From Candidatus Hadersleviella danica (lineage in GTDB: Bacteria; Chloroflexota; Anaerolineae; Promineifilales; Promineifilaceae): 64,000 nucleotides of DNA. The stretch lies in NCBI GenBank assembly GCA_016711405.1, contig JADJSZ010000038.1:10673-74672 (forward strand), in the 5' to 3' direction. Shown here in pieces: positions 1 through 8,543 of the stretch. The position numbers were made by a program, and so were the translations under genes. The stretch's first letter is position 1, and each line of letters begins with the position of its first letter. The notes beneath the pieces are model-generated. The model saw only the letters and a list, made by a program, of their open reading frames with translations. It was not told the DNA's origin and did no database searches.

Positions 1-261
1 ATTGAACGGACATCTCAACGACTTGGCTGGCGACTTTGCACTATCATCCACAATTGAGGGTAACACGAAAAGACCTCGGTTAAGTCCATAGGCCGCCTGC
101 AGGGGTCTGCTGGTGGCGACAAGTAGAAACAAGCAAAGTATATACGTGCCTTTGGTTTGCGGTGGAAGATACGGCCGTGGCCGCGCAACTATTAAACAAG
201 CTCTTCGGCAACGGGTAAAGTAGCTCCAATCCGCATTCACCAGCCCCATCAAAACACGCTT

Positions 262-385
262 GCGGAGCCTTTTTAAAAGGTGCGGACATGTTTGCAAAAG
301 GTGCGCACGTGTTTGCAAAAGGGCGTACCTTTGGGCAAAAGGTGCGCACCTTTTTAGTAAATGGTGCGCACCTTTTTTGCAACCC
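262..385. repeat. short tandem array, units 20-22 bp
   Basis: About five units of roughly 21 bp, with a core AAAAGGTGCGCAC followed by a TTTGC-like spacer, begin near 275, 296, 317, 337 and 358. The last units are palindromic (AAAGGTGCGCACCTTT), so the array can fold. Read on the minus strand the units give 7-residue repeats such as CAPFANM, SAPFKKA and VRTFCPK, but the frame changes within the array. No known gene matches. It resembles in period the arrays near 11.1 kb and 56.5 kb. Confidence 0.75.
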
Positions 386-432
386 CTCCCGACCTCTGGT
401 CAAAGACCCACCCACAAATAGCAAAATAACCC

Positions 433-1545
433 ATGACAAGCAATCCCCACCCCCTTCGCATTTTCATCAAAGCGGCCGTGCTTTTCCTGCTCTGCAACGC
501 CCTCTTTGCGGCCGTGCAACCCCTGCCCACCCTCGGCCGTTGGTCGCTCTATGGCCACCTCTACCCCAGTCGTTTGCGCCTGCCCTATGGCGAAGACCCC
601 CAGCAAGCGCACAACCTCACCCTCACCAACTTACCCGCCATGCTGGCCAGTCATGCCATCAGCCAACCCAAAGCGGCCGATGAATTTCGGGTGGTGGTGC
701 TGGGGGATTCGGCCGTGTGGGGCTGGCTCCTCCCACCCGCGCAAACCTTAATCGGGCAACTCAACCAGCAAGCGCACCTGACCAGCGACGGCCGTCGCAT
801 CGTCTTCTACAACCTCGGCTACCCCCTCCTCTCGCTCACCAAAGATGTCCTGCTGTTGCAAGAGGCGTTGGCCTACGAACCCGATATGTTCATCTGGCTC
901 ATCACCTTGCAATCCTGCGCCCCCGCCCAGCAGATGCAACCCCCGTTGGTGCAACACAACGGGGCAAAGCTACGGCCGCTCATTGCCAGCCACCGCTTGC
1001 CCCTCGCCACCGATGACCCCTTGTGGGTGGAACCGAGTTGGTGGGAGCGCACCATCGTGGGGCAACGGCGGCCGTTGGCCGACCTGCTCCGCCTGCAACT
1101 CGTCGGTGCCTCATGGGCGGCCACAGGCATAGACCAAGCCATTCCGCCCAGCTACACGCCCCGCCAAACCGATTTAGCGGCCGATAATAGCTGGCAAACA
1201 TGGCCAGAACCGACGGCATTAACGGCGGCCGATTTATCCTTCGATGTGTTGCGCGTGGGCATAGAATTGGCAGGCGATGTGCCCCTCCTGCTGGTCAACG
1301 AACCCATGTTTGTCAGCACAGGTGCCAACAGCGACCTGCGCTACAACAGCTTCTATCCCCGCTGGGCTTATGATGCGTACCGAGGGCAATTGGCGCAAAC
1401 GGCCGTTGCCTCAGGCTGGCTTTTTGTAGATTTGTGGGATGGCATCCCCCCCGCTGAATTTACCGACAGTCCCGTGCACCTCTCGGCCGTGGGCAACGAA
1501 TTGCTGGCCGCCCAGTTGGGAGAAATAGTGGAAAATAAAAAGTGA
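433..1545 (+). CDS. SGNH/GDSL-type hydrolase, membrane-anchored or secreted
   Basis: A 370-residue protein with an N-terminal hydrophobic segment (residues about 10-30) that should act as signal or anchor. Block I of the SGNH hydrolase fold is visible as VVLGDSAVWG, with the nucleophile Ser93, and the C-terminal block as DSPVHLSAVGN (His349). Such enzymes are esterases or acyltransferases acting on cell-envelope polymers or lipids; the substrate cannot be told here. The start at 433 follows the 21-bp-like repeat array and has no Shine-Dalgarno sequence. It is convergent with the L,D-transpeptidase gene, and its stop codon lies inside the shared hairpin. Confidence 0.8.
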   Translation: MTSNPHPLRIFIKAAVLFLLCNALFAAVQPLPTLGRWSLYGHLYPSRLRLPYGEDPQQAHNLTLTNLPAMLASHAISQPKAADEFRVVVLGDSAVWGWLLPPAQTLIGQLNQQAHLTSDGRRIVFYNLGYPLLSLTKDVLLLQEALAYEPDMFIWLITLQSCAPAQQMQPPLVQHNGAKLRPLIASHRLPLATDDPLWVEPSWWERTIVGQRRPLADLLRLQLVGASWAATGIDQAIPPSYTPRQTDLAADNSWQTWPEPTALTAADLSFDVLRVGIELAGDVPLLLVNEPMFVSTGANSDLRYNSFYPRWAYDAYRGQLAQTAVASGWLFVDLWDGIPPAEFTDSPVHLSAVGNELLAAQLGEIVENKK

Positions 1546-1579
1546 GAGGTGAAAAGTCGTTCACTTTTCACCTCTCACT
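1541..1579. terminator. bidirectional hairpin terminator between convergent genes
   Basis: A perfect 17-bp inverted repeat, left arm AGTGAGAGGTGAAAAGT at 1541-1557, loop of 5 nt, right arm at 1563-1579, followed by TTTTT. It is built from the TTTCACTT-type short repeat and overlaps the stop codon of the upstream gene. Confidence 0.75.
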
Positions 1580-1602
1580 TTTTACCTTTTACCTTTCACG
1601 AA

Positions 1603-2679
1603 CTAATTATCATATACATCAAAATAATGGTTCGGATCCGAGGTGTGTACCCACACCCATAGGTCATTGTCGGCTTGGGCAGACCAGTTATAGACCCATT
1701 CCGCATCCGTCGGAACCATATTTACACAGCCGTGGCTGTGCTTGTAGCCAAAGCGGTCGTGCCAAAACGCTCCGTGCAACGCAATTTCCATATCGGGGTC
1801 GAAGTACATAATGTGGTTAATGTCTTCGATGAAGTAATAATCCACCAACCCTTCTGCGCCCGACATTTTGTTTTTCACCCAGCGGTCAAACACTTGGAAG
1901 ATGCCTTCGTGGGTCGGCCAGCGGTTCAGGCCGCTGGAAATGAGGGTGGCGAAAACCATGCGGTCACCTTCATAGGCGGCGAAGGTTTGCTCGTATAAAT
2001 CAACTTCTGTCCAGTATTCATCGGGGCCGACTTCGGCCGGGCGTTGTTTCACGTCCACCAAGCTCACTTCCGTTTGGCGAATCCAACGGCCGTCGCCCAA
2101 GTCGTACCAGAGCCAGCCCTCTTCATCCACCACCGCATCATACACCTCAAAAAAGTCGTAGCGGTTCATCTTGCCCAAGGCTGTGTCGGGTTCGCCAGCA
2201 GGTTCATGGCTGGGGTAAAAGCCATTGCGGGTGACAACCCAGCCAAACGGCCGTGGCGGTTGGCGCAACAGGGTGACACCTTGGAAAGTGGTGGGGGTGG
2301 CCATCGTCAAATCAGACGCTTTCATCCATTCGCCGGGGTTGATTTGGTACCATGTCACCCCATCTACTTGGGTTTGCCCCTGCAACGAGGCGAACAAATA
2401 ACCATCGCCCACATTGCGAACGATGCTCCCGTTGGGTTCGCTGTATACGTTGGCATTGTCCGCTTGGCGGGCATGGGTCAACACGCGCAAGGGGCTGTTG
2501 AGCGGTTGCACTGGCGCGGCAAAAATCGGCAGGGGTTGCTCGGCCGCGCTACATACCATCCCCACTTCGGCCGAATAAAGGTAACAGCCGACATTGGCGG
2601 CGGCCGTGTCCACCTGTGCCAAGAACCCCCACGCCACCACAGCCAATCCCACCACCCATTTCATTGCTTGAAACTTCAT
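1603..2679 (-). CDS. L,D-transpeptidase (YkuD domain) with SH3-like N-terminal region
   Basis: A 358-residue exported enzyme. The N-terminus (MKFQAMKWVVGLAVVAWGFL) is a signal peptide. The middle, residues about 60-200, contains two SH3b-like stretches ('ANVYSEPNGSIVRNVGDG', 'GRWIRQTEV') likely to bind cell wall. The C-terminal YkuD domain carries HGAFW (302-306) and SHGCVNM (from 315), with catalytic Cys318. The family forms 3-3 crosslinks in peptidoglycan or attaches proteins to it. GGAG about 10 nt before ATG supports the start. Upstream lies a TCAGCTTG short-repeat tract. Confidence 0.92.
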   Translation of the reverse strand: MKFQAMKWVVGLAVVAWGFLAQVDTAAANVGCYLYSAEVGMVCSAAEQPLPIFAAPVQPLNSPLRVLTHARQADNANVYSEPNGSIVRNVGDGYLFASLQGQTQVDGVTWYQINPGEWMKASDLTMATPTTFQGVTLLRQPPRPFGWVVTRNGFYPSHEPAGEPDTALGKMNRYDFFEVYDAVVDEEGWLWYDLGDGRWIRQTEVSLVDVKQRPAEVGPDEYWTEVDLYEQTFAAYEGDRMVFATLISSGLNRWPTHEGIFQVFDRWVKNKMSGAEGLVDYYFIEDINHIMYFDPDMEIALHGAFWHDRFGYKHSHGCVNMVPTDAEWVYNWSAQADNDLWVWVHTSDPNHYFDVYDN

Positions 2680-2694
2680 ACTCGATCTCCAAGA

Positions 2695-2735
2695 GGCATT
2701 TCAGCTTGTCAGCTTGTCCGCACTTCAGCTTGTTA
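2695..2735. repeat. 8-nt short tandem repeat, TCAGCTTG family
   Basis: Degenerate tandem copies of TCAGCTTG lie upstream of the L,D-transpeptidase gene. The same family, with variants TCAGCTAG and TCAGTCTC, recurs near 4970, 13330, 15800, 20000, 33410, 38830, 43630 and 53020. Confidence 0.8.
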
Positions 2736-2935
2736 TAAGAAAATAATTCGATAATCGCTTTGTTTTTGGTTACACTCGGCTCCAACTTTACCATAAGCGG
2801 CGATTATACCCTACTTCGCTCGGCCGAAAATGAGCGAAAGATAAGAAGGAGGGAGGGAGGGATTGCGGAATGGGGAATGCGGATTGCGGAATGGGGCAAA
2901 TGACGAATGAATGACCAAAAACAAAGGACAAACAT

Positions 2936-3649
2936 ATGATAGGCACTTGGCTGAACGCCCTCACCGTGTTGGTGGGGGGCACATTGGGCACATGGTTGGG
3001 CGGCCGTTTCCCCGAGCGGATGCAAGAGACGATTTTTGCCGCACTGGGTCTCTTCACCCTGTTTATCGGCTTTAGCAGTGCCCTCGCCACGGGCAACCCG
3101 CTCATTGCGCTGGGCAGTTTGGTCATTGGCGCTCTGCTCGGGGAGGCGTTACGCCTCGATGCCCGGCTGGAGCAGTTTGGGGCGTGGCTCCAGCGCACCT
3201 TATCACGCGGCGAAGGCAACGCCTCCCGTTTTGTGGAGGGGTTTGTCACGGCCAGCCTCGTCTTTTGCGTCGGCCCACTCACCATTCAGGGCGCTATCGA
3301 AGATGGATTGCGCGGCGATTACACCTTGCTGGCCATTAAATCGGTCTTAGATGGCTTTGCCGCGCTCGCCTTTGCGGCCACACTGGGCACAGGGGTGCTG
3401 GCTTCCATTCTCGTCATTATTCTGTTCCAAGGGGGCATTTCGCTTCTGGCCAGCTTGGGCACAAACATCTTTACCGAGCCAATGGTGGCCGAGATGACAG
3501 GGGTCGGGGGGATTGTGTTGCTCTCGATTGGGTTGCGACTCCTCAACCTAAAACAGATTCGCTCGGCCAATTTGTTGCCCGCCCTGTTCATTGCCCCAGC
3601 GGCCGTGGCTCTCATGGATGCGCTCGGCATTCCCTATTACCCACTGTAG
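2936..3649 (+). CDS. DUF554 family membrane protein
   Basis: A 237-residue polytopic membrane protein with about six to seven hydrophobic helices. The opening (MIGTWLNALTVLVGGTLGTWLGG) and the motif GPLTIQGAIEDGLRGDYTLL are typical of the DUF554/YdfK family, whose transport or other role is unknown. Length fits the family. The 5' region (2855-2935) contains a GATTGCGGAATG-type short-repeat tract. It is divergent from the L,D-transpeptidase gene and convergent with the next gene. Confidence 0.9.
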   Translation: MIGTWLNALTVLVGGTLGTWLGGRFPERMQETIFAALGLFTLFIGFSSALATGNPLIALGSLVIGALLGEALRLDARLEQFGAWLQRTLSRGEGNASRFVEGFVTASLVFCVGPLTIQGAIEDGLRGDYTLLAIKSVLDGFAALAFAATLGTGVLASILVIILFQGGISLLASLGTNIFTEPMVAEMTGVGGIVLLSIGLRLLNLKQIRSANLLPALFIAPAAVALMDALGIPYYPL

Positions 3650-3660
3650 GAGAAGTGAAA

Positions 3661-3731
3661 AGTAAAAGGTGAAAAGCGAGCGACTCACTTTTCACCTTTC
3701 ACTTTTCACCTTTCACTTTTCACCTTTTACT
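3661..3731. terminator. short-repeat hairpin between convergent genes
   Basis: The left arm AGTAAAAGGTGAAAAG at 3661-3676 is the exact complement of CTTTTCACCTTTTACT at 3716-3731, with further TTTCACTT-type copies in between giving alternative pairings. The arrangement repeats the 1541-1579 terminator and probably stops both flanking transcripts. Confidence 0.65.
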
Positions 3732-4221
3732 TTAAAAGCCGCGAACGGTCTATCCGCGCCCCTTTCCAGTTGCAATGTTCGCAGAGGTAGCGGCGCACGG
3801 GGAAGCCCAGCAAATTGAGCAAGCGATCCAACAGGTGGCGATGCACCCGCTTGAGTTGGGGCGAGTGGCAGTTGGGGCAAGCATCGGCCCAGAGGGTGCT
3901 GGTGTTGTTGATGGCGTTGCGCACCAGAAAAGCCCACCATAACAGGGCAATGGCGATGAAAATGAACCCCAACACGGCCGCGCCCCCCTCATACGCCAAC
4001 CAATGCGGCAATTTATCCCCCAACCCCGGCGAAGTGACTTGCAAGGGGTCGCTGTACGGTTGCACATATGGCCAAAAAGGGTTGAGCAGAAAGACAACGC
4101 CCACGGCCGCCAGCAACCCACCCAATCCCGGCCGCCAAAGTTTCGCCCACACTTCGCTAAACTTGAGGCGTTGGCGGCGACTGCGTTTCTTTTTCAGGGG
4201 AGGGTGGGTAGGCTGGTTCAT
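3727..4221 (-). CDS. small membrane protein with C-terminal zinc ribbon
   Basis: A 164-residue protein not assigned to a named family. The N-terminus is strongly basic (PPLKKKRSRRQRLK), two hydrophobic helices follow (about 35-50 and 80-103), and the C-terminus has CPNCHS (about 115) and CEHCNWKG (about 150), a likely Cys4 zinc ribbon. This suggests a cytosolic zinc-binding tail anchored in the membrane. It lies directly downstream of another zinc-ribbon gene on the same strand with a 21-nt gap, so the two are probably co-transcribed. Confidence 0.72.
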   Translation of the reverse strand: MNQPTHPPLKKKRSRRQRLKFSEVWAKLWRPGLGGLLAAVGVVFLLNPFWPYVQPYSDPLQVTSPGLGDKLPHWLAYEGGAAVLGFIFIAIALLWWAFLVRNAINNTSTLWADACPNCHSPQLKRVHRHLLDRLLNLLGFPVRRYLCEHCNWKGARIDRSRLLK

Positions 4222-4242
4222 AGGGACGAGAGACTGGGGACT

Positions 4243-4944
4243 TTAAGTGGCTTTGATGAGGAAACGGCCGCAACTGGGGCAATAAGTCAGCACGTTGGCG
4301 TGTTCAATTTGGCTGACCAAGCTAATGGGCAAGGTGACACGGCATCCTTGGCAACTGTTGAGTTTGAGTTCGGCCACGGCCGTGCCTTTGCGCTGGCGCA
4401 AGCCTTCATAGCTGGCCAAGGCGGGGGCGGGAATGTGCTGGGTTTGCTCGGTGCGCTGAGCCATGAGGGTGTTGATGTGGGGAGCGAGGTGGTTTTGTTC
4501 TTGTTTGAACACGGCCGCTTGGGCTTGCCATTCGGCCGTGAGGGCGGCGACTTGGGCTTCGGCCGTGGCCAACTCGGCATCCAACCCCTCCACGGTCATC
4601 ATCGTCGCAAACAACCCTTCTTCCATCGTGCCCCGCTGGCGACGGAGCGATTCCACCGCCAATTGCAAATCCGCCATCTCCTTGGGCGTTTTCACTTTAC
4701 CCGAATACAACCGCTCCTCACTGCTCTGCAATTTGCTAATGACGGAGCCGAGAGCCAGCTCCTCCTGCTTTTGCTGGGTGCGCCATTTTTGGTGGCGGGC
4801 GGCCGTTTCCGCCAAACCCTGCTTGGCCGAGCGCAATGGCTCTGGCTCTTCTTGTCCCTTTAATACGGCCAATAAACGCTGTTTGCCACTGGCAATTTGC
4901 TGGTCAAGCTGTTGCAACCGATACAATTGGTGGATTTCGCTCAT
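4243..4944 (-). CDS. coiled-coil C4 zinc-ribbon protein (CT398/COG1579-like)
   Basis: A 233-residue protein starting MSEIHQLYRLQQLDQQIASG. Long coiled-coil helices cover most of residues 1-190. The C-terminal zinc ribbon has CQGCRVTLP and YCPSCGRFL. This is the layout of COG1579, a widespread family of uncertain nucleic-acid- or secretion-linked function. I chose ATG at 4944 over a codon 18 nt upstream because a TACAAT box ends 8 nt before it, as in other putatively leaderless genes of the window, and because homologues begin with this sequence. Confidence 0.88.
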   Translation of the reverse strand: MSEIHQLYRLQQLDQQIASGKQRLLAVLKGQEEPEPLRSAKQGLAETAARHQKWRTQQKQEELALGSVISKLQSSEERLYSGKVKTPKEMADLQLAVESLRRQRGTMEEGLFATMMTVEGLDAELATAEAQVAALTAEWQAQAAVFKQEQNHLAPHINTLMAQRTEQTQHIPAPALASYEGLRQRKGTAVAELKLNSCQGCRVTLPISLVSQIEHANVLTYCPSCGRFLIKAT

Positions 4945-4952
4945 AGGGGGAG

Positions 4953-4958
4953 ATTGTA
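4953..4958 (-). promoter_or_regulatory. TACAAT -10 box, leaderless start
   Basis: TACAAT on the minus strand lies 8 nt before the ATG at 4944, so transcription would start at or next to the start codon. No Shine-Dalgarno sequence is present. Confidence 0.55.
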
Positions 4959-5055
4959 GCATTAGCGTGTCAGCTTGTCAGCTTGTCAGCCTCCTCTTGG
5001 GGTTTATTGGTATACTGGTGTACTCCTATATTTCATCACCCCCATTCACCACTCT

Positions 5056-5391
5056 ATGGACAAACAAAGCTACACCCCCACGGCCGTCACGGCCGACCGC
5101 ACCGCCCGCACCCTCAATATTTCATGGGCCGACGGCCGTGCCAGCATCTATCCCTATGATGGCCTCCGCGCCGTCTGCCCCTGTGTGATTTGCAAAGGTG
5201 GCCACGCCCACATGGGCACCCCCCCCAACCCCTGCACCGTGCGCGACACCCCGCCCACCGATTTACAACTCCTCGGCATTCAGCAAATGGGCAGTTACGC
5301 CATCCAACTCAGTTGGAGCGACGGCCACGACACAGGCATCTACACATGGCAAATGCTCCGCACGGCCGACCCTGTTAATTGTGAATTGTGA
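5056..5391 (+). CDS. DUF971 (GBBH-like N-terminal) domain protein
   Basis: A 111-residue single-domain protein. The pattern 'LNISWADGRASIYPYDGLRAVCPC...C' and 'YAIQLSWSDGHDTGIYTW' matches DUF971, the N-terminal domain of gamma-butyrobetaine hydroxylase. As a stand-alone protein the family is associated with Fe-S cluster work (ApbC/Mrp context); here no such neighbour exists. Four Cys (CPCVIC plus a later NPC and the terminal NCEL) are present. The last residues are encoded by a GTGAATTGTGAATGGTGAAT short-repeat tract, so the natural C-terminus may have been replaced or extended by repeat sequence. Confidence 0.85.
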   Translation: MDKQSYTPTAVTADRTARTLNISWADGRASIYPYDGLRAVCPCVICKGGHAHMGTPPNPCTVRDTPPTDLQLLGIQQMGSYAIQLSWSDGHDTGIYTWQMLRTADPVNCEL

Positions 5392-5435
5392 ATGGTGAAT
5401 TTTTAATGGTTAATGAACGATGATGGAGCAAGAAC

Positions 5436-5730
5436 ATGAGCAAAGGGGATGATATTGAAGAGCGGTTGATTGGGTTTGGCGTGCGGGTCGGTTTGCGGCC
5501 GTTGCCCGATTGTGCCCATGGCAAAAGTGGCACGCCCGCGCCTTGCCGGCAGAAGCGTGATTTCGTCCAAACTCAAAATCTGTCTCAAAGAGTTAAACGA
5601 ATCCCGTATCTGGCTCAAATTCATCATCCAAAGCGAATTGCAACCTGAAAATTTGCTCACCAACCTCCACAACGAATGTGATGAACTCTGTCGTATCATC
5701 AACGCCAGCATCAAAACAACCACCACCCCC
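5436..5730 (+). pseudogene. broken four-helix bundle protein (23S rRNA IVS-type)
   Basis: The frame from 5436 gives SKGDDIEERLIGFGVRV, the start of the four-helix bundle family. Another frame gives ARPRLAG, and then KLKICLKELNESRIWLKFII followed by CDELCRIINASIKT, the C-terminal half. The segment between (usually about 20 residues, QLLRSGTS...ANYGEA) is missing, and at least two frame changes are needed. One indel could be a sequencing error, but the internal deletion points to a real remnant. The family is usually a small solitary gene or lies in 23S rRNA intervening sequences; its function is unclear. Confidence 0.75.
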
Positions 5731-5784
5731 GTTAACCATTCACAATTACCATTGACCATTCACAATTGACCAATTCACAATCCC

Positions 5785-6248
5785 ATGTCTAAACCTTCCG
5801 TCAAAATCACCCTGACCCAAATGATGGAGCCACTGAGGCCAACCTTCACGGCAACGTGCATGGCGGCATTATTATGAAGATGTGCGACGAGGCGGGGGCA
5901 ATGGCGGCCATGCGCTATACCCAAACCAGCGTCGTCACCGTGGCCGTGGATAGCATGAGCTTCCTGTCACCCGTCCACATTGGCGATATGCTCACCGTCA
6001 CGGCCGAGGTCACATGGGTCGGCCGCACCTCCATCGAAACCCGCATCACCGTCACAGCCGAAGAAGTCATGTCGGGCAAAGTCAGCCACACCAACACCGC
6101 CTACATTGTCTACGTCGCCCTCAGCCGCGACGGCCGCCCCGCCACCGTACCACCCCTTCTCTGCGAAACCGAAGAAGACCTCGCCCGCCACCAACGCGCC
6201 GAAGCTCGCCGCGCCCTACGGCTGAAAATGAAAGAAAGCAGTGGGTAG
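5785..6248 (+). CDS. acyl-CoA thioesterase, hotdog fold (frameshift)
   Basis: The combined product, about 154 residues, reads MSKPSVKITLTQMMEP, then after one restored base TEANLHGNVHGGIIMKMCDEAGAMAAMRY. This is the YciA/BFIT hotdog acyl-CoA hydrolase pattern, with the catalytic region around NVHGG...DEAG. It should hydrolyse medium- or long-chain acyl-CoA in the cytosol. The frameshift is near 5831 (GAGCCACTGAGG, one base missing). Without correction the start would fall at an internal ATG (5856) and lose a strand. The 5' flank is a CAATTGACCATT short-repeat tract. Confidence 0.85.
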
Positions 6249-6261
6249 AAGAGGGTTACTC

Positions 6262-6352
6262 GTTATTGGTGTATTCGTTTATTCGTGTATTGGTGTATTC
6301 GTGTATTCCGCATTCCCCATTCCGCAATCCCCATTCCGCATTCCGCAATCCC
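6262..6352. repeat. 7-nt short tandem repeats, two families
   Basis: TGTATTCG-like copies (6262-6308) pass into ATTCCGC/AATCCCC copies (6309-6352) that end directly at the ATG at 6353. The second family is the commonest in the window and also abuts the start codons at 9905, 23065, 23438 and 53182. Confidence 0.85.
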
Positions 6353-7495
6353 ATGTCTCCACCCCAATCCCGCCTGCTCCAAATTCTTAACGAACACTCC
6401 CTTGCCGCCCGCGTGCTGAAAGCACCTGAGCGGGATATGGGGTTGAAGGACAGCGAGCCATTCCCCTTTCTGGCCATCATCGGCCAGCAGGAGATGAAGT
6501 TGGCCCTGTTGTTGGCCGTCATTAACCCACGGGTGGGCGGGGTGTTGCTGATTGGTTCGCGGGGGACGGCCAAAACAACGGCCGTGCGTTCCCTTGTAGA
6601 CCTGCTCCCCACCGTGCGCACCAGCCTGTGCCCCAACCACATGGGTTGCACCGAACAGATGATAGAAGCGGGGGGGCTAACGGCCGTTTGCAAAGAGTGC
6701 GCCACCAAATACGGCTACAACGAATCCCTCTCCCAACTGGCACGGATGAAATTGACCGAGTTGCCGCTCAACGCCCAGTTGGATGATGTCGTCGGCGGCA
6801 TCAACGAGCGCACCGCCCTTGAAAAAAACAAAGTGCGCCTCGAACGGGGCATTTTGGCGCAAGCGGATAACAACCTGCTCTACATTGATGAGGTCAATTT
6901 GCTAGATGGGGCGGTGATGGATGCCATTTTGGATGCCGCCGCGCAAGGCTTTTACACAGTGCGGCGCGGCCCCCAAAACCTCACCTACCGCTCCCGCTTT
7001 GCCCTGATTGGCTCCATGAACCCCGAAGAGGGGCGGCTACGGCCGCAAATCATGGACCGCTTCGGCCTGCGCGTCATTGTGCGCGGCTTGGCCGACCCCG
7101 AACAACGTTTTGAGGCGTATGAACTCGCCCTGTGGCACCAGCGCGATTCCGAGGCGCTATCGGCCGCCTACGCCGAAGCAACCTTGGCCTTGGCCGAGGA
7201 TATCCAAAAAGCGGCCGATATTCTGCCCAGCGTCACCCTCTCCCCCCCCGCCAAACAACTCGGCCTGAGCCTTGTCCAGCAAGCCAAAATAGATTCCAAC
7301 CGCGCCGAAATTACCCTGTTCGAGGCGGCGCGGGCACACGCGGCGGCCGACGGCCGCACCGAAACCACGGCCGAAGACATTCGCGCCGTCGCCCTGCTTT
7401 CCCTGCGCCTGCGCCAAAGCCCCGAACTGCTCCGCTTCTTCCAAGAACAAGAGGTGGAAGATGCCCAATTGCAAGCCTTGGTTGGAGGGGAGTAA
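6353..7495 (+). CDS. magnesium-chelatase ChlI/MoxR-type AAA+ ATPase
   Basis: A 380-residue AAA+ protein. Walker A is GSRGTAKT (68-75), Walker B LLYIDE (175-180), and RPQIMDRFGLRV carries a sensor/arginine-finger region. Four cysteines, 93, 99, 113 and 116 (CPNHMGC...CKEC), sit in the insertion seen in BchI/ChlI subunits. In phototrophs this subunit drives Mg insertion into protoporphyrin. In non-phototrophic bacteria close relatives pair with a VWA-domain protein in metal insertion or chaperone work. No VWA/ChlD gene follows; the poly-G run starts 70 nt downstream, so a partner may have been lost in assembly. Longer upstream reading is repeat-encoded and rejected. Confidence 0.88.
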   Translation: MSPPQSRLLQILNEHSLAARVLKAPERDMGLKDSEPFPFLAIIGQQEMKLALLLAVINPRVGGVLLIGSRGTAKTTAVRSLVDLLPTVRTSLCPNHMGCTEQMIEAGGLTAVCKECATKYGYNESLSQLARMKLTELPLNAQLDDVVGGINERTALEKNKVRLERGILAQADNNLLYIDEVNLLDGAVMDAILDAAAQGFYTVRRGPQNLTYRSRFALIGSMNPEEGRLRPQIMDRFGLRVIVRGLADPEQRFEAYELALWHQRDSEALSAAYAEATLALAEDIQKAADILPSVTLSPPAKQLGLSLVQQAKIDSNRAEITLFEAARAHAAADGRTETTAEDIRAVALLSLRLRQSPELLRFFQEQEVEDAQLQALVGGE

Positions 7496-7513
7496 AAGCC
7501 ACGCCGGCTTTTT
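7494..7513 (+). terminator. intrinsic terminator after ChlI-like gene
   Basis: AAAAGCC at 7494-7500, a 5-nt loop, then GGCTTTTT: a 7-bp stem running into a T tract immediately after the stop codon. Confidence 0.6.
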
Positions 7514-7563
7514 CTTTTGGGGAAAAATTTGGCCGACCCCCCGAAAAAAAAAAAGGAGGGGGT

Positions 7564-7661
<98 letters not shown>

Positions 7662-7836
7662 TTGGGGTCCCCCCCAACTGGTATGGGCCTCCCCTGTTAT
7701 TGGTGGCTGTTCCCCAGCCTGCGGGCTTTGTAGGGCTAGTTGCTCGAGAATTGGTCATTCAACTATTCGGGGTCTCTTTCATCAGTGGGTTTGGATTGGC
7801 TTAAACTTAAGCCGCTAATCTATCACCAGAAAATTC

Positions 7837-8496
7837 GTGAACTTTGTGTCTAAACAACAGTCCCACCAAAATGGAGAACATCTCCCCCCTGCTCCCCTAC
7901 CCCCCCGCTCCCCTGCCCTTCTCCCCCTCGCCCTCACGGCCGTCTTCATCGGCTATTTCCTGCCGTGGCTGGCCCACCCCACCGCTGGCCTAACGCTGAT
8001 TGGGCTGGATGTGAGCGAGTGGGTGAAGTTTTTGCCCCAAATGCAGGCGGGGCAATTGCCCAATCGGGATTGGTTTTACCTGCCGCCCATCACGCTGGGG
8101 CTGGCTTTGGTGTGGCTGAGTGCGGGGCAAATCCACGGCCGTTGGCGGCCGTGGCTCCTGCGCGGGGCGGGGTTATTGGTCAGTTTGCTCGCCTTCCCCG
8201 CCCTCGAAGCCATCCGCTTTGAGGATGCCAGCCAATGGCGGCCGAGGCTCATCGCCATTGCGTTGGTGGGTTTGGCGGCCGTGCTCAGCCCGTGGCTCCC
8301 CCAACGCTGGGCATGGTTCGCCCTCGTCGCCACCAGCCTGCTCGGGCTTCTCCTGCCCACATGGGCCGTGCTGGCCGTTCGCCCCGTCGTCAGCGAACTC
8401 CTGCGCGACCCCGTCGGCATTGGCTTTGGCGTATATGCCAACGCCGTAGGGCAGGGGGTGTTGGCCGTGGTGGGGTGGGGGAGAGGAAGAGAGTAA
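7837..8496 (+). CDS. hypothetical polytopic membrane protein
   Basis: A protein of up to 219 residues with about five hydrophobic helices ('AVFIGYFLPWLAHPTAGLTL', 'LGLALVWLSAGQ', 'LLRGAGLLVSLLAFPA', 'LIAIALVGLAAVLSPWL', 'WFALVATSLLGLLLPTW'). No family is recognised. The first 30 residues are partly encoded by a CTCCCCTGC-type short repeat (PPAPLPPRSPALLP), so the true start is uncertain and may lie further in. It follows the poly-G break and is convergent with the sensor-kinase gene. Confidence 0.6.
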   Translation: MNFVSKQQSHQNGEHLPPAPLPPRSPALLPLALTAVFIGYFLPWLAHPTAGLTLIGLDVSEWVKFLPQMQAGQLPNRDWFYLPPITLGLALVWLSAGQIHGRWRPWLLRGAGLLVSLLAFPALEAIRFEDASQWRPRLIAIALVGLAAVLSPWLPQRWAWFALVATSLLGLLLPTWAVLAVRPVVSELLRDPVGIGFGVYANAVGQGVLAVVGWGRGRE

Positions 8497-8543
8497 GAGA
8501 GGGGGGCAGGGGGGCAGGGGAGCAGGGGGGCAGGGGAGCATTT

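Noticed and set aside
2..91. Open frame ending at 91 at the left edge (LNGHLNDLAGDFALSS)
   Set aside because: Could be the end of a gene cut by the window, but 29 residues with no recognisable motif are not enough.
80..439. 119-codon minus-strand reading frame over the first repeat array
   Set aside because: Composition outside the repeat is not protein-like, it overlaps the spacer and start of the SGNH gene, and the repeat units change frame. Treated as a repeat, not a gene.
4003..4863. Long reading frames antisense to real genes (also near 25367-26800 and 33426-34307)
   Set aside because: They lie opposite well-supported genes and have shadow-type composition; GC-rich codon use keeps the antisense frame open.
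6353..7495. Evidence for photosynthesis from the ChlI-like gene
   Set aside because: No other bacteriochlorophyll gene is present, and ChlI/MoxR relatives occur widely in non-phototrophs.
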